7,734 bases of DNA from an uncultured Clostridia bacterium (lineage in GTDB: Bacteria > Bacillota > Clostridia > TANB77 > CAG-508): NCBI GenBank assembly GCA_934149155.1, contig CAKPDZ010000059.1, positions 1-7,734 of the forward strand, in the 5' to 3' direction. This document shows, piece by piece, positions 1-4,958 of this stretch (positions are counted from its first letter, which is position 1; the number at the start of each line of letters is the position of its first letter). Made by a program: the position numbers and the translations under genes. A model generated the notes under the pieces. It worked only from the letters and a program-made list of their open reading frames with translations. It was not told the origin of the DNA and searched no databases.

Positions 1-150
1 ATTATGAGAGCACGTGCAGATGAAAAATTCATGTCAATAGATGATATGAAAATTCGTGCAAAAATTGGAGATTCAGTAACAGAATTGTTAAAACAATTTG
101 GTTGCCTAGAAGGAATGAGTCAAAGTAATCAACTAAGTTTATTTGGTTAA
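1..150 (+). CDS. polC: DNA polymerase III PolC-type, C-terminal end (partial)
   Basis: This is the last 49 codons of a gene that enters from the left edge in frame 1 and stops at TAA 148-150. The peptide contains FMSIDDMKIRAKIG and ends in a CLEGMSQSNQLSLFG tail. PolC of low-GC Firmicutes characteristically ends in a glycine/leucine-rich turn followed by SNQLSLF, so this short tail is diagnostic. PolC is the replicative DNA polymerase with built-in 3'-5' exonuclease. The polymerase and exonuclease domains lie outside the window, so intactness cannot be judged. No terminator with a T-tract follows; a tandem structured repeat starts two bases after the stop. Call based on recognition of the C-terminal signature. 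Confidence 0.88.
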   Translation: MMRARADEKFMSIDDMKIRAKIGDSVTELLKQFGCLEGMSQSNQLSLFG

Positions 151-151
151 T

Positions 152-215
152 TGCACATTTGGGACCGGTTCTGTTTTGTTCACTGCGCATTTGGGACCGG
201 TTCTGTTTTGCTCAC
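152..215 (+). repeat. Two tandem 32-bp copies of an ACCGGTTC-core structured repeat
   Basis: Copy 1 is 152-183 and copy 2 is 184-215, with no spacer. They differ at only two positions (A155/G187 and T179/C211). Each contains CATTTGGGACCGGTTCTG. Folding each copy about its centre pairs unit positions 1-2 and 4-6 with 30-31 and 26-28. The only two differences fall on opposite sides of one pair, changing A-T to G-C. The same unit recurs at 3186-3218 and, inverted, at 3230-3264 with fuller stems. The pair sits between the polC stop and the ribosome site of the next gene. Function unknown; there is no T-tract, so it is not a standard terminator. Confidence 0.85.
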
Positions 216-238
216 AAGAATGGTACTTTTTTGTATAC

Positions 239-245
239 AAGGAGG
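239..245 (+). promoter_or_regulatory. Ribosome binding site that fixes the DUF1294 start
   Basis: AAGGAGG lies five bases before ATG 251. The reading frame is open upstream to an ATG at 143, but that start lies inside polC, has no ribosome site, and would translate the repeats at 152-215. The Shine-Dalgarno therefore selects 251. Confidence 0.85.
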
Positions 246-250
246 AATTT

Positions 251-553
251 ATGTTAGAGAATAATTTTCAAATAGGAGATATTTTATCTATAAGAAATAT
301 CATAATATATTTAATAATAATTAATTTGATTGGCTTTTATATGATGTGGTCTGATAAAAGAAAGGCTAAATGGGGCAAATGGAGAATACCTGAACAGACT
401 CTTTTTATAGTTACTGCATTAGGTGGTGGAATCGGTACAATTGCTGGAATGTATACTTTTCATCACAAAACTAAGAAACCAAAATTTACAATAGGATTGC
501 CTGTAATTTTAATATTAGAAATTATTTTAGTTATATATTTGAAATTTTTTTAG
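251..553 (+). CDS. DUF1294 family small membrane protein
   Basis: A 100-residue integral membrane protein of unknown function. Hydrophobic segments at about residues 14-33, 49-69 and 80-97 predict three membrane spans. The family signature is clear: DKRKAKWGKWRIPE at 35-48, a glycine-rich LGGGIGTIAGM stretch at 57-67, then FHHKTKKPKF at 70-79. The pattern D-K-x-x-A-x(5)-R-I-P-E followed by GG-x-x-G and F-x-H-K-T is characteristic of DUF1294 (COG3326), and the length is normal for the family. The start at 251 is chosen because of AAGGAGG just upstream. I see no clear promoter in the 100 bases after polC, so it may be read from polC transcription. The role is not established; any link to DNA replication is positional only. 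Confidence 0.87.
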   Translation: MLENNFQIGDILSIRNIIIYLIIINLIGFYMMWSDKRKAKWGKWRIPEQTLFIVTALGGGIGTIAGMYTFHHKTKKPKFTIGLPVILILEIILVIYLKFF

Positions 554-614
554 TTACATAATAGAGAAAATAATAAGCAAACAATTGTAAGGTTAAAAAT
601 TATCAACATTCAAA

Positions 615-693
615 TGTGAATAACCTGTGAAAAAAATATGACTATTATGAGTTATTCACAGAGTTATCCACATTATCCACAACCTGTGGATAA
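615..693. promoter_or_regulatory. Cluster of five DnaA boxes
   Basis: Three perfect TTATCCACA boxes occur: 664-672 (+), 673-681 (+) and 685-693 (-, read as TGTGGATAA). Two one-mismatch boxes, TTATTCACA, lie at 615-623 (-) and 652-660 (+). The two mismatched boxes sit in perfect 10-bp inverted arms (615-624 and 651-660), and the 673-681/685-693 pair is a perfect inverted repeat with a 3-bp spacer. The following 90 bases are very AT-rich. TTATCCACA is the established DnaA consensus, and this density is typical of oriC or of a DnaA titration or regulatory site. No dnaA, dnaN, rpmH or recF is in the window, so origin function is not shown. The stretch 554-854 contains no convincing gene. Confidence 0.8.
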
Positions 694-752
694 AAAAGTT
701 TGTAGAAAAAAGGTAAACTGTGTTGAATACATAATGTAAGAAAATAAAAAAC

Positions 753-766
753 TGAATACCCATTCA
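753..766. promoter_or_regulatory. TGAAT-N4-ATTCA palindrome, candidate TetR/FadR operator
   Basis: A perfect 5-bp inverted repeat, TGAATACCCATTCA, lies 14 bp upstream of the -35 element of the tetR promoter. The outer TGAAT/ATTCA halves resemble the ends of the Bacillus FadR operator (TGAATGA...TCATTCA), though the spacing here is shorter. Binding by the adjacent TetR protein is an inference from position and half-site sequence. Confidence 0.45.
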
Positions 767-780
767 AAAAATAAAAAAAC

Positions 781-809
781 TTGCATAAATAATAAGAAAA
801 TTATATAAT
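781..809 (+). promoter_or_regulatory. Sigma-A type promoter of the tetR-acyl-CoA synthetase operon
   Basis: TTGCAT (781-786) and TATAAT (804-809) are separated by exactly 17 bp. The -10 is a perfect consensus and the -35 is weak. Transcription would begin near 816, giving a leader of about 39 bases before ATG 855. Confidence 0.65.
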
Positions 810-843
810 AGCTATGTAAAAAAGGGACAAAACCAAAAGAAAT

Positions 844-849
844 AGGTGA
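844..849 (+). promoter_or_regulatory. Ribosome binding site that fixes the tetR start
   Basis: AGGTGA ends five bases before ATG 855. An in-frame GTG at 846 lies inside this site and has no ribosome site of its own, so the ATG is preferred and the protein is three residues shorter than the longest open frame. Confidence 0.7.
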
Positions 850-854
850 AAAAT

Positions 855-1424
855 ATGAATAAAACCAAAAGAAAAATATTTGAAACATCAATGAAGTTAT
901 TTGCAGAAAAGGGATATGATGCAACAAGTATAGAAGAAATAACTGCTACAGTAGGAGTAGCAAAAGGAACTCTATATTATCACTTTTCTAGTAAGGAAGA
1001 AATATTTAATTTTTTAATTGAAGAAGGAATTAAATTACTACAAAATAGTGTTGATATAAAAACTGCAAAACACAGTAATTATATAGATAAAATTAAGGCA
1101 ATAGTATTAATTCAAATAAAAATTGTTGCTAAATATGAAGATATAATAACAATAATTCTTAGTCAATTCTGGGGGAATGAAACGCGAAATAAAAAATGCC
1201 AAGATCATGTATATGATTACATTGGGCAAATAGAACAAATTGTAAAAGAGGGAATTGAAAAAGGAGAAATTAAACAAGGTGATGCTAGAGCAATAGCCTC
1301 AGAAATTTATGCATTAATATGTTCAACTTTAGTTTATAAAAAACGTGAGAATGAAAATATGGATGTAATGAAATTATATCATGAATATGAAAATACAGTA
1401 ATTAATGGATTAAGAATAAAGTAA
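855..1424 (+). CDS. TetR/AcrR family transcriptional regulator, FadR-like by context
   Basis: A 189-residue one-domain repressor of normal family length. Residues 4-50 form the TetR DNA-binding region: an IFETSMKLFAEKGYDATSIE helix pair, then the helix-turn-helix ITATVGVAKGTLYYHFSSKEEI at 29-50, with the hallmark G-T-L-Y-Y-H-F recognition helix. The remainder is a helical ligand-binding and dimerisation domain that varies too much to identify the ligand from sequence. The gene is 19 bp upstream of a long-chain acyl-CoA synthetase in the same direction, so the two are probably cotranscribed. In Bacillus the TetR protein FadR sits with lcfA and is released from DNA by long-chain acyl-CoA; the same logic is inferred here. 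A TGAAT/ATTCA palindrome upstream of the promoter is a possible autoregulatory site. The family is certain; the ligand is not. Confidence 0.92.
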   Translation: MNKTKRKIFETSMKLFAEKGYDATSIEEITATVGVAKGTLYYHFSSKEEIFNFLIEEGIKLLQNSVDIKTAKHSNYIDKIKAIVLIQIKIVAKYEDIITIILSQFWGNETRNKKCQDHVYDYIGQIEQIVKEGIEKGEIKQGDARAIASEIYALICSTLVYKKRENENMDVMKLYHEYENTVINGLRIK

Positions 1425-1443
1425 TAATGAAAGGGGTAGCCAA

Positions 1444-3162
1444 ATGGAAACCAAATCAAAAAATATGAAATATACAGATTTAAAAGATATGTTAAAACAA
1501 ACAGGTGAAGCTTATGGAGATAGGCCTGCTTATATTTTTAAAACAGAAGAAAAAGGAAAATTTAGAACAATAACACATAGAGAATTTAGAGAAGAAATAA
1601 ATGCACTTGGAACAGTTTTAATTAATATGGGACTAAAAGATAAGAGAATTGCTATTATTTCAGAAAATAGATATGAATGGGAACTTTCATATTTAGCTAT
1701 TGCATCAGGTGTAGGAGTTGTAGTACCATTAGATAAATCTTTACCAGATAATGAACTTGAAAGCCTAATACTACGTTCACAAGTAGAAGCTATTATATAT
1801 TCTTCAAAATATGACACAATAATGGGAACTTTAAGAGATAAAAAGAATACAAATTTAAAATATTTTATATCAATGGATTTAGAAGAAAATACACAAGGTA
1901 TCTATTCAGAAAAAACATTAATAGAAAAAGGAAAAAAACTATTAAACGAAGGTGATTCAACATATTTGAATGCAGAAATTGATGCAGATAAAATGGGAAT
2001 AATGTTATTCACATCTGGAACAACAGCAATGTCAAAAGCAGTAATGTTATCACATAAAAACTTAGTAACAAATGTAATGGATATAACTCAAAGATTTGAT
2101 TTAACAGAAGAAGATAGATTTTTATCATTCTTACCATTACATCATGTATTTGAATGTACAGTAGGATTTTTATATCCAATATCTATTGGTGGTTCAATAG
2201 CATTCTGTGAAGGTGTAAAACATATGGCAGACAATATTAAAGAATTTGGCATAACGGCAATGATATCAGTTCCTGCAGTGTTTGATATAATTTACAGAAA
2301 AGTAATGAAAGCAATAGAAAAAAAAGGAAAGTTACAAAACTTAGAAAAAGGAAAGAAAATTTCTAATTTATTATTAAAAGTAAAAATAGATTTAAGAAAA
2401 CAATTATTCAAAGAAGTACATGAAAGCTTAGGTCCAAAACTAAGATTAGTTGTAACAGGAGGAGCAGCACTTGATCCTGAAACAGAAAAGGGATTTAATG
2501 ATTTAGGTTTTGATGTTGAACAAGGATATGGATTAACAGAAACAGCACCAGTAATAGCTGCAGAAACACCAAAATGTAGAAGATTAGGATCAATAGGAAA
2601 GAAATTTCCAAGTGTAGAAGTAAAAATTGACAATCCAGATGAAGAAGGCATAGGAGAGTTATTAGCAAAAGGCTCATCAATTATGTTAGGATATTACGAA
2701 AATGAAGAAGCAACAAAAGATGCATTAGATGCAGATGGCTGGTTCCATACAGGAGATTTAGCTAGAATAGACAAAGATGGATTCATATACATATCAGGAA
2801 GAAAGAAAAGTGTAATTGTATTAAATAATGGTAAAAATGTATTCCCAGAAGAAATAGAAACATTATTAAACAAAGTAGAAGGAATAAAAGAATCATTTGT
2901 TTATGAGAAAAAAGAAGATGATGGAGATGTAAAAGTTTGTGTAAAAATTGTTTATGATAAACAATTAATTAAAGAACTTTATAATATCGAAGGTGAAGAA
3001 AAAATTAAAGAATTTTTATGGGATAAGGTAAAAGATGTTAACAGATTAATGCCAAAATATAAATATGTTAGAGAAATGATTATTTCAGAAGAGGAATTAA
3101 TCAAAACAACAACTTTAAAAATTAAGAGACATGAAGAGATGAAGAAAATTTTCGGTCAATAG
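1444..3162 (+). CDS. Long-chain fatty acid--CoA ligase (AMP-forming)
   Basis: A 572-residue acyl-CoA synthetase of the ANL adenylating superfamily (COG1022-like). It activates a fatty acid with ATP to acyl-AMP and then forms the CoA thioester, in the cytosol or at the membrane surface. Motifs in order: phosphate loop TSGTTAMSKAVMLSH at 190-204; YGLTET at 362-367; GWFHTGDL at 432-439 with the ribose-binding Asp438; the hinge region SGRKKSVIVLNNGKNVFPEEIE at 451-472; and a C-terminal TTLKIKR whose Lys559 matches the adenylation lysine. The phosphate loop departs from the usual TSGTTGxPKG (Ala195, Ser197, Ala199), but the catalytic Lys198 is kept. ATG 1444 has AAGGGG seven bases upstream. The gene follows tetR by 19 bp. 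The stop codon lies inside the terminator hairpin. Long-chain specificity is by overall similarity; a medium-chain or other acid cannot be excluded. Confidence 0.9.
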   Translation: METKSKNMKYTDLKDMLKQTGEAYGDRPAYIFKTEEKGKFRTITHREFREEINALGTVLINMGLKDKRIAIISENRYEWELSYLAIASGVGVVVPLDKSLPDNELESLILRSQVEAIIYSSKYDTIMGTLRDKKNTNLKYFISMDLEENTQGIYSEKTLIEKGKKLLNEGDSTYLNAEIDADKMGIMLFTSGTTAMSKAVMLSHKNLVTNVMDITQRFDLTEEDRFLSFLPLHHVFECTVGFLYPISIGGSIAFCEGVKHMADNIKEFGITAMISVPAVFDIIYRKVMKAIEKKGKLQNLEKGKKISNLLLKVKIDLRKQLFKEVHESLGPKLRLVVTGGAALDPETEKGFNDLGFDVEQGYGLTETAPVIAAETPKCRRLGSIGKKFPSVEVKIDNPDEEGIGELLAKGSSIMLGYYENEEATKDALDADGWFHTGDLARIDKDGFIYISGRKKSVIVLNNGKNVFPEEIETLLNKVEGIKESFVYEKKEDDGDVKVCVKIVYDKQLIKELYNIEGEEKIKEFLWDKVKDVNRLMPKYKYVREMIISEEELIKTTTLKIKRHEEMKKIFGQ

Positions 3163-3187
3163 GGAGGTTCCCTTTTGACCGTTTTTT
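3153..3187 (+). terminator. Intrinsic terminator overlapping the acyl-CoA synthetase stop codon
   Basis: CGGTCAA (3153-3159) pairs with TTGACCG (3175-3181). After a T-T mismatch, AGGGA (3161-3165) pairs with TCCCT (3169-3173) around a GGT loop, and TTTTTT (3182-3187) follows. The TAG stop (3160-3162) is within the hairpin, so the left arm is coding sequence. Confidence 0.92.
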
Positions 3188-3218
3188 GAACATTTAGGAC
3201 CGGTTCTTAAATGTTCAA
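3186..3218 (+). repeat. ACCGGTTC-core structured repeat, forward copy (hairpin A)
   Basis: Perfect 11-bp arms TTGAACATTTA (3186-3196) and TAAATGTTCAA (3208-3218) enclose GGACCGGTTCT. It matches the repeat unit after polC at 25 of 32 positions in the same register, but here the stem is complete. It begins within the T-tract of the preceding terminator. Confidence 0.88.
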
Positions 3219-3229
3219 TTTTATGTTAA

Positions 3230-3264
3230 GAGGTACATTTAAGAACCGGTTCCAAATGTACCTC
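3230..3264 (-). repeat. ACCGGTTC-core structured repeat, inverted copy (hairpin B)
   Basis: Perfect 11-bp arms GAGGTACATTT (3230-3240) and AAATGTACCTC (3254-3264) enclose a fully palindromic GAACCGGTTC (3243-3252). On the minus strand it aligns with the other three copies. The pairs at unit positions 1/31 and 3/29 differ from hairpin A but remain complementary. Hairpins A and B are also nearly reverse complements of each other, so they could pair together. Confidence 0.88.
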
Positions 3265-3265
3265 C

Positions 3266-3311
3266 TTTATATTACAAAAATGTTACAAATGTAACAAAAA
3301 TGTAATATAAA
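3266..3311. promoter_or_regulatory. 46-bp interrupted palindrome with four TTACA/TGTAA half-sites
   Basis: An outer 11-bp arm pair (3266-3276 and 3301-3311) and an inner TGTTACA/TGTAACA pair (3281-3287 and 3290-3296) share one centre, separated by AAAA on both sides. TTACA occurs at 3272 and 3283, and TGTAA at 3290 and 3301, so half-sites repeat at 11 bp, about one helical turn. It lies 16 bp upstream of the -35 of the next promoter, suggesting an operator or activator site. The cognate protein is unknown. Confidence 0.5.
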
Positions 3312-3327
3312 AACACTTCCAAAAGTC

Positions 3328-3356
3328 TTGAGCTTTTGCGGAAGCTGGTGTATAAT
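3328..3356 (+). promoter_or_regulatory. Sigma-A type promoter of the 381-residue protein gene
   Basis: TTGAGC (3328-3333), a 17-bp spacer and a perfect TATAAT (3351-3356) give a strong match. A small inverted repeat overlaps it: CTTCC/GGAAG (3316-3320 and 3340-3344) plus AAAAG/CTTTT (3321-3325 and 3333-3337), with the -35 mostly in the loop. Predicted start near 3363, with a leader of about 41 bases. Confidence 0.75.
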
Positions 3357-3403
3357 AAAAAAGAATTTAAATATTTGACTACATAGGAAAAGGAGGAATT
3401 TGC

Positions 3404-4549
3404 ATGTCTAGGAAATCGGGCATAGTAAATGTGAGAATGGTTATCACTGAAGAAAAAATATTATCCAATATAGATAAAGTACAAAAATTAATAAATCCAA
3501 AAAGTAAAAAGCAAATAGTTCAATTAGAAGATGATACTTATTTTAAAGATTTAATTGAATCTATAAAAGCTTATTTAATAGAATATCCAAAGAAGAAAAA
3601 CTTTCCAGTTAGTGTATATAAAGCAGCATATGGTTTAGTGGAATATGCTACTACACAATTTGAAGAAAATACTAAAAAAGTTGAAGAATTAATTCGACAA
3701 AGAGAAGAAAATATAGCTTTAGCAGGGACACTGAAAGAACTTGTAGAGGCAGTGGAATCGAGAGACCCAAAATGGAAAGAAAAAGTTGAAGGAAATAAAG
3801 AACTATTTTCAGAAGATGTTATAGATACATTAAAATTAGTTGGAAAAGATAAAAGCAGAAGAAGTCAAAACTATAAAGATGCTATTAAATTACTAAATGC
3901 AAGAGTTAATAATTTGGAAACTAATTTACATATTGAAATTGATTTAGAAAGAACAGAAGATAGATCAAAAGCATTAAGCTATATAGGAATTGAGGTTGCT
4001 GATGCATTAAAAGATATTCCAAGACCAGCAGATTTAATTATAGAAGAAACTGAAGAGGAAGAAATACAAGAGATAGAAGAAGTTCAAGCTCCAAAAACTC
4101 AAAAAGTTCAAAAAGCTCAAGAAATTGAGAAAGTTGAGAAAGTAGCTAAAGCAACTAAGGCTGGTAGAAAGAAGAAAGCTAATGTAGAATTAGTTGAAGA
4201 AGTAACTGTTGAAGCAAATGAAGAAAATGCAGAAATAGAAAAAGTTGCTAATATTAAAAAAGCTAAGACAACTAAAGCTAAAGGAAAAGCTTCTAATAAA
4301 CAAATAATTGAAGAAGAAGTAGTTAAAGAAAAGAAAGTTTCTCAAGTAGTTGCTATAGAAGAAAATGACGAAGAAGAACAAGAAATACAAGATATGCAAG
4401 AATATCAAGAATCAGTTGTATTTGAGAAAAAACCTTCTTTATGGCAAAGAATTAAAAATAGCAAATTGGGAAGAGCAATATCTTATGTATGTAGAATTAG
4501 AATTAGGATTGAGTTACCAGATGCTTTACCAGAAGGCAGAGGAGAATAA
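3404..4549 (+). CDS. Uncharacterised protein with charged linker and C-terminal WQRIKNSKLGRAISY motif
   Basis: I do not recognise this 381-residue protein. ATG 3404 has AGGAGG seven bases upstream. Residues 1 to about 205 look like a soluble, mostly helical region with heptad-like stretches (FEENTKKVEELIRQREE; NARVNNLETNLHIEIDLERT), which could form coiled coils. After PRPAD (206-210) comes a roughly 130-residue low-complexity linker of alternating acidic patches (EETEEEEIQEIEE) and basic Lys/Ala/Thr runs (KATKAGRKKK; KKAKTTKAKGKAS), probably disordered and reminiscent of histone-H1-like tails. Residues 343-381 are different: KPSLWQRIKNSKLGRAISYV, then an alternating RIRIRIEL strand and a LPDALPEGRGE tail. 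This suggests a short folded or binding segment. There is no signal peptide or membrane span. The gene is monocistronic, with its own promoter and a following hairpin. A DNA- or nucleoid-associated role is possible from the basic linker, but unproven. Confidence 0.8.
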   Translation: MSRKSGIVNVRMVITEEKILSNIDKVQKLINPKSKKQIVQLEDDTYFKDLIESIKAYLIEYPKKKNFPVSVYKAAYGLVEYATTQFEENTKKVEELIRQREENIALAGTLKELVEAVESRDPKWKEKVEGNKELFSEDVIDTLKLVGKDKSRRSQNYKDAIKLLNARVNNLETNLHIEIDLERTEDRSKALSYIGIEVADALKDIPRPADLIIEETEEEEIQEIEEVQAPKTQKVQKAQEIEKVEKVAKATKAGRKKKANVELVEEVTVEANEENAEIEKVANIKKAKTTKAKGKASNKQIIEEEVVKEKKVSQVVAIEENDEEEQEIQDMQEYQESVVFEKKPSLWQRIKNSKLGRAISYVCRIRIRIELPDALPEGRGE

Positions 4550-4564
4550 TAATTGAAAGATAAT

Positions 4565-4614
4565 TAGCTTAAAATATAGGTTTAGAATTTAGCTATAACC
4601 TATATTTTAGGCTA
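4565..4614 (+). terminator. Long AT-rich hairpin after the 381-residue protein gene
   Basis: An 18-bp stem (4565-4582 with 4597-4614, including one G-T wobble) encloses a 14-base loop, starting 15 bases after the stop. The core is AAAATATAGGTT/AACCTATATTTT. It lacks a proper downstream T-run (TTATCATGG follows), so terminator function is probable from position but not textbook. Confidence 0.55.
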
Positions 4615-4659
4615 TTATCATGGAATTCCATAAATTTTAAAGAAATTATCGAAAAAACC

Positions 4660-4688
4660 TTGACAAAATTCGGAAATCATATTAAAAT
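4660..4688 (+). promoter_or_regulatory. Sigma-A type promoter of the tRNA-His/tRNA-Gln unit
   Basis: A perfect TTGACA (4660-4665), a 17-bp spacer and TAAAAT (4683-4688) lie about 32 bases before the first tRNA. This is the strongest -35 in the window, as expected for a stable RNA operon. The predicted leader contains a small GCTCA/TGAGC hairpin (4698-4711). Confidence 0.85.
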
Positions 4689-4719
4689 ATGTAATGTGCT
4701 CACAAATGAGCTACAAGAT

Positions 4720-4797
4720 GGTGGATGTAGCGTAGTTGGTTAACGCGCCAGTTTGTGGCACTGGAGACCGTGGGTTCGAGTCCCATCTTCCACCCCA
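4720..4797 (+). tRNA. tRNA-His (GTG anticodon)
   Basis: A full cloverleaf can be drawn: acceptor 4721-4727 with 4787-4793, D stem GCGT/ACGC, anticodon stem CCAGT/ACTGG with loop TTGTGGC (anticodon GTG at 4755-4757), T arm GTGGG-TTCGAGT-CCCAT, and encoded CCA at 4795-4797. G4720 is the extra G(-1) opposite discriminator C4794, the identity feature of tRNA-His. The acceptor stem has a T-T mismatch at pair 6/67 (T4726, T4788), where most related tRNAs would have a pair. Otherwise it looks functional. Confidence 0.96.
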
Positions 4798-4808
4798 TAA
4801 GTTTATAT

Positions 4809-4883
4809 TGGGCTGTAGCCAAGCGGTAAGGCACCAGACTTTGACTCTGGCATGCGCTAGTTCGAATCTAGCCAGCCCAACCA
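4809..4883 (+). tRNA. tRNA-Gln (TTG anticodon)
   Basis: The acceptor TGGGCTG (4809-4815) pairs with CAGCCCA (4873-4879), with discriminator A4880 and encoded CCA 4881-4883. The anticodon stem CCAGA/TCTGG holds loop CTTTGAC with anticodon TTG at 4841-4843, and the T arm is GCTAG-TTCGAAT-CTAGC. It lies 11 bases after tRNA-His and is cotranscribed with it. TTG reads CAA and by wobble CAG. Confidence 0.96.
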
Positions 4884-4886
4884 GTA

Positions 4887-4925
4887 ATATAAAGACTTTC
4901 AAGAAATTGAGAGTCTTATATTTTT
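4887..4925 (+). terminator. Intrinsic terminator of the tRNA unit
   Basis: ATATAA plus GACTTTC (4887-4900, with A4893 bulged) pairs with GAGAGTC plus TTATAT (4909-4921). The loop is 8 bases and TTTTT (4921-4925) ends the element. It begins four bases after the tRNA-Gln CCA. Confidence 0.85.
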
Positions 4926-4958
4926 GCTAAAAATAGACTTACTTGTAAAAATTGTCTA

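Noticed and set aside
152..215. Tandem repeats as a CRISPR remnant
   Set aside because: The two units are directly adjacent with no spacer, there are no cas genes, and the same unit recurs as hairpins elsewhere.
143..250. Upstream extension of the DUF1294 reading frame to ATG 143
   Set aside because: It lies within the polC end and the repeats, has no ribosome site, and adds residues unlike the family; AAGGAGG before ATG 251 decides the start.
673..927. Minus-strand frame over the DnaA-box region and tetR start
   Set aside because: It has an Phe/Ser-rich composition typical of the reverse of AT-rich sequence, no ribosome site, and overlaps tetR.
3281..3296. Inner palindrome as a Rex or GlnR/TnrA operator
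   Set aside because: Rex expects TGTTAA-N4-TTAACA and GlnR/TnrA a 17-bp site; this 16-bp TGTTAC-N4-GTAACA fits neither fully.
4621..4630. Perfect 10-bp palindrome TGGAATTCCA upstream of the tRNA promoter
   Set aside because: It is short, has no second copy, and is not positioned over promoter elements; chance cannot be excluded.
4711..4930. Open frames on both strands across the tRNA pair
   Set aside because: They are translations of tRNA-His and tRNA-Gln; the RWDSNPRSPVPQTG type peptide is a familiar spurious product of reading tRNA genes.
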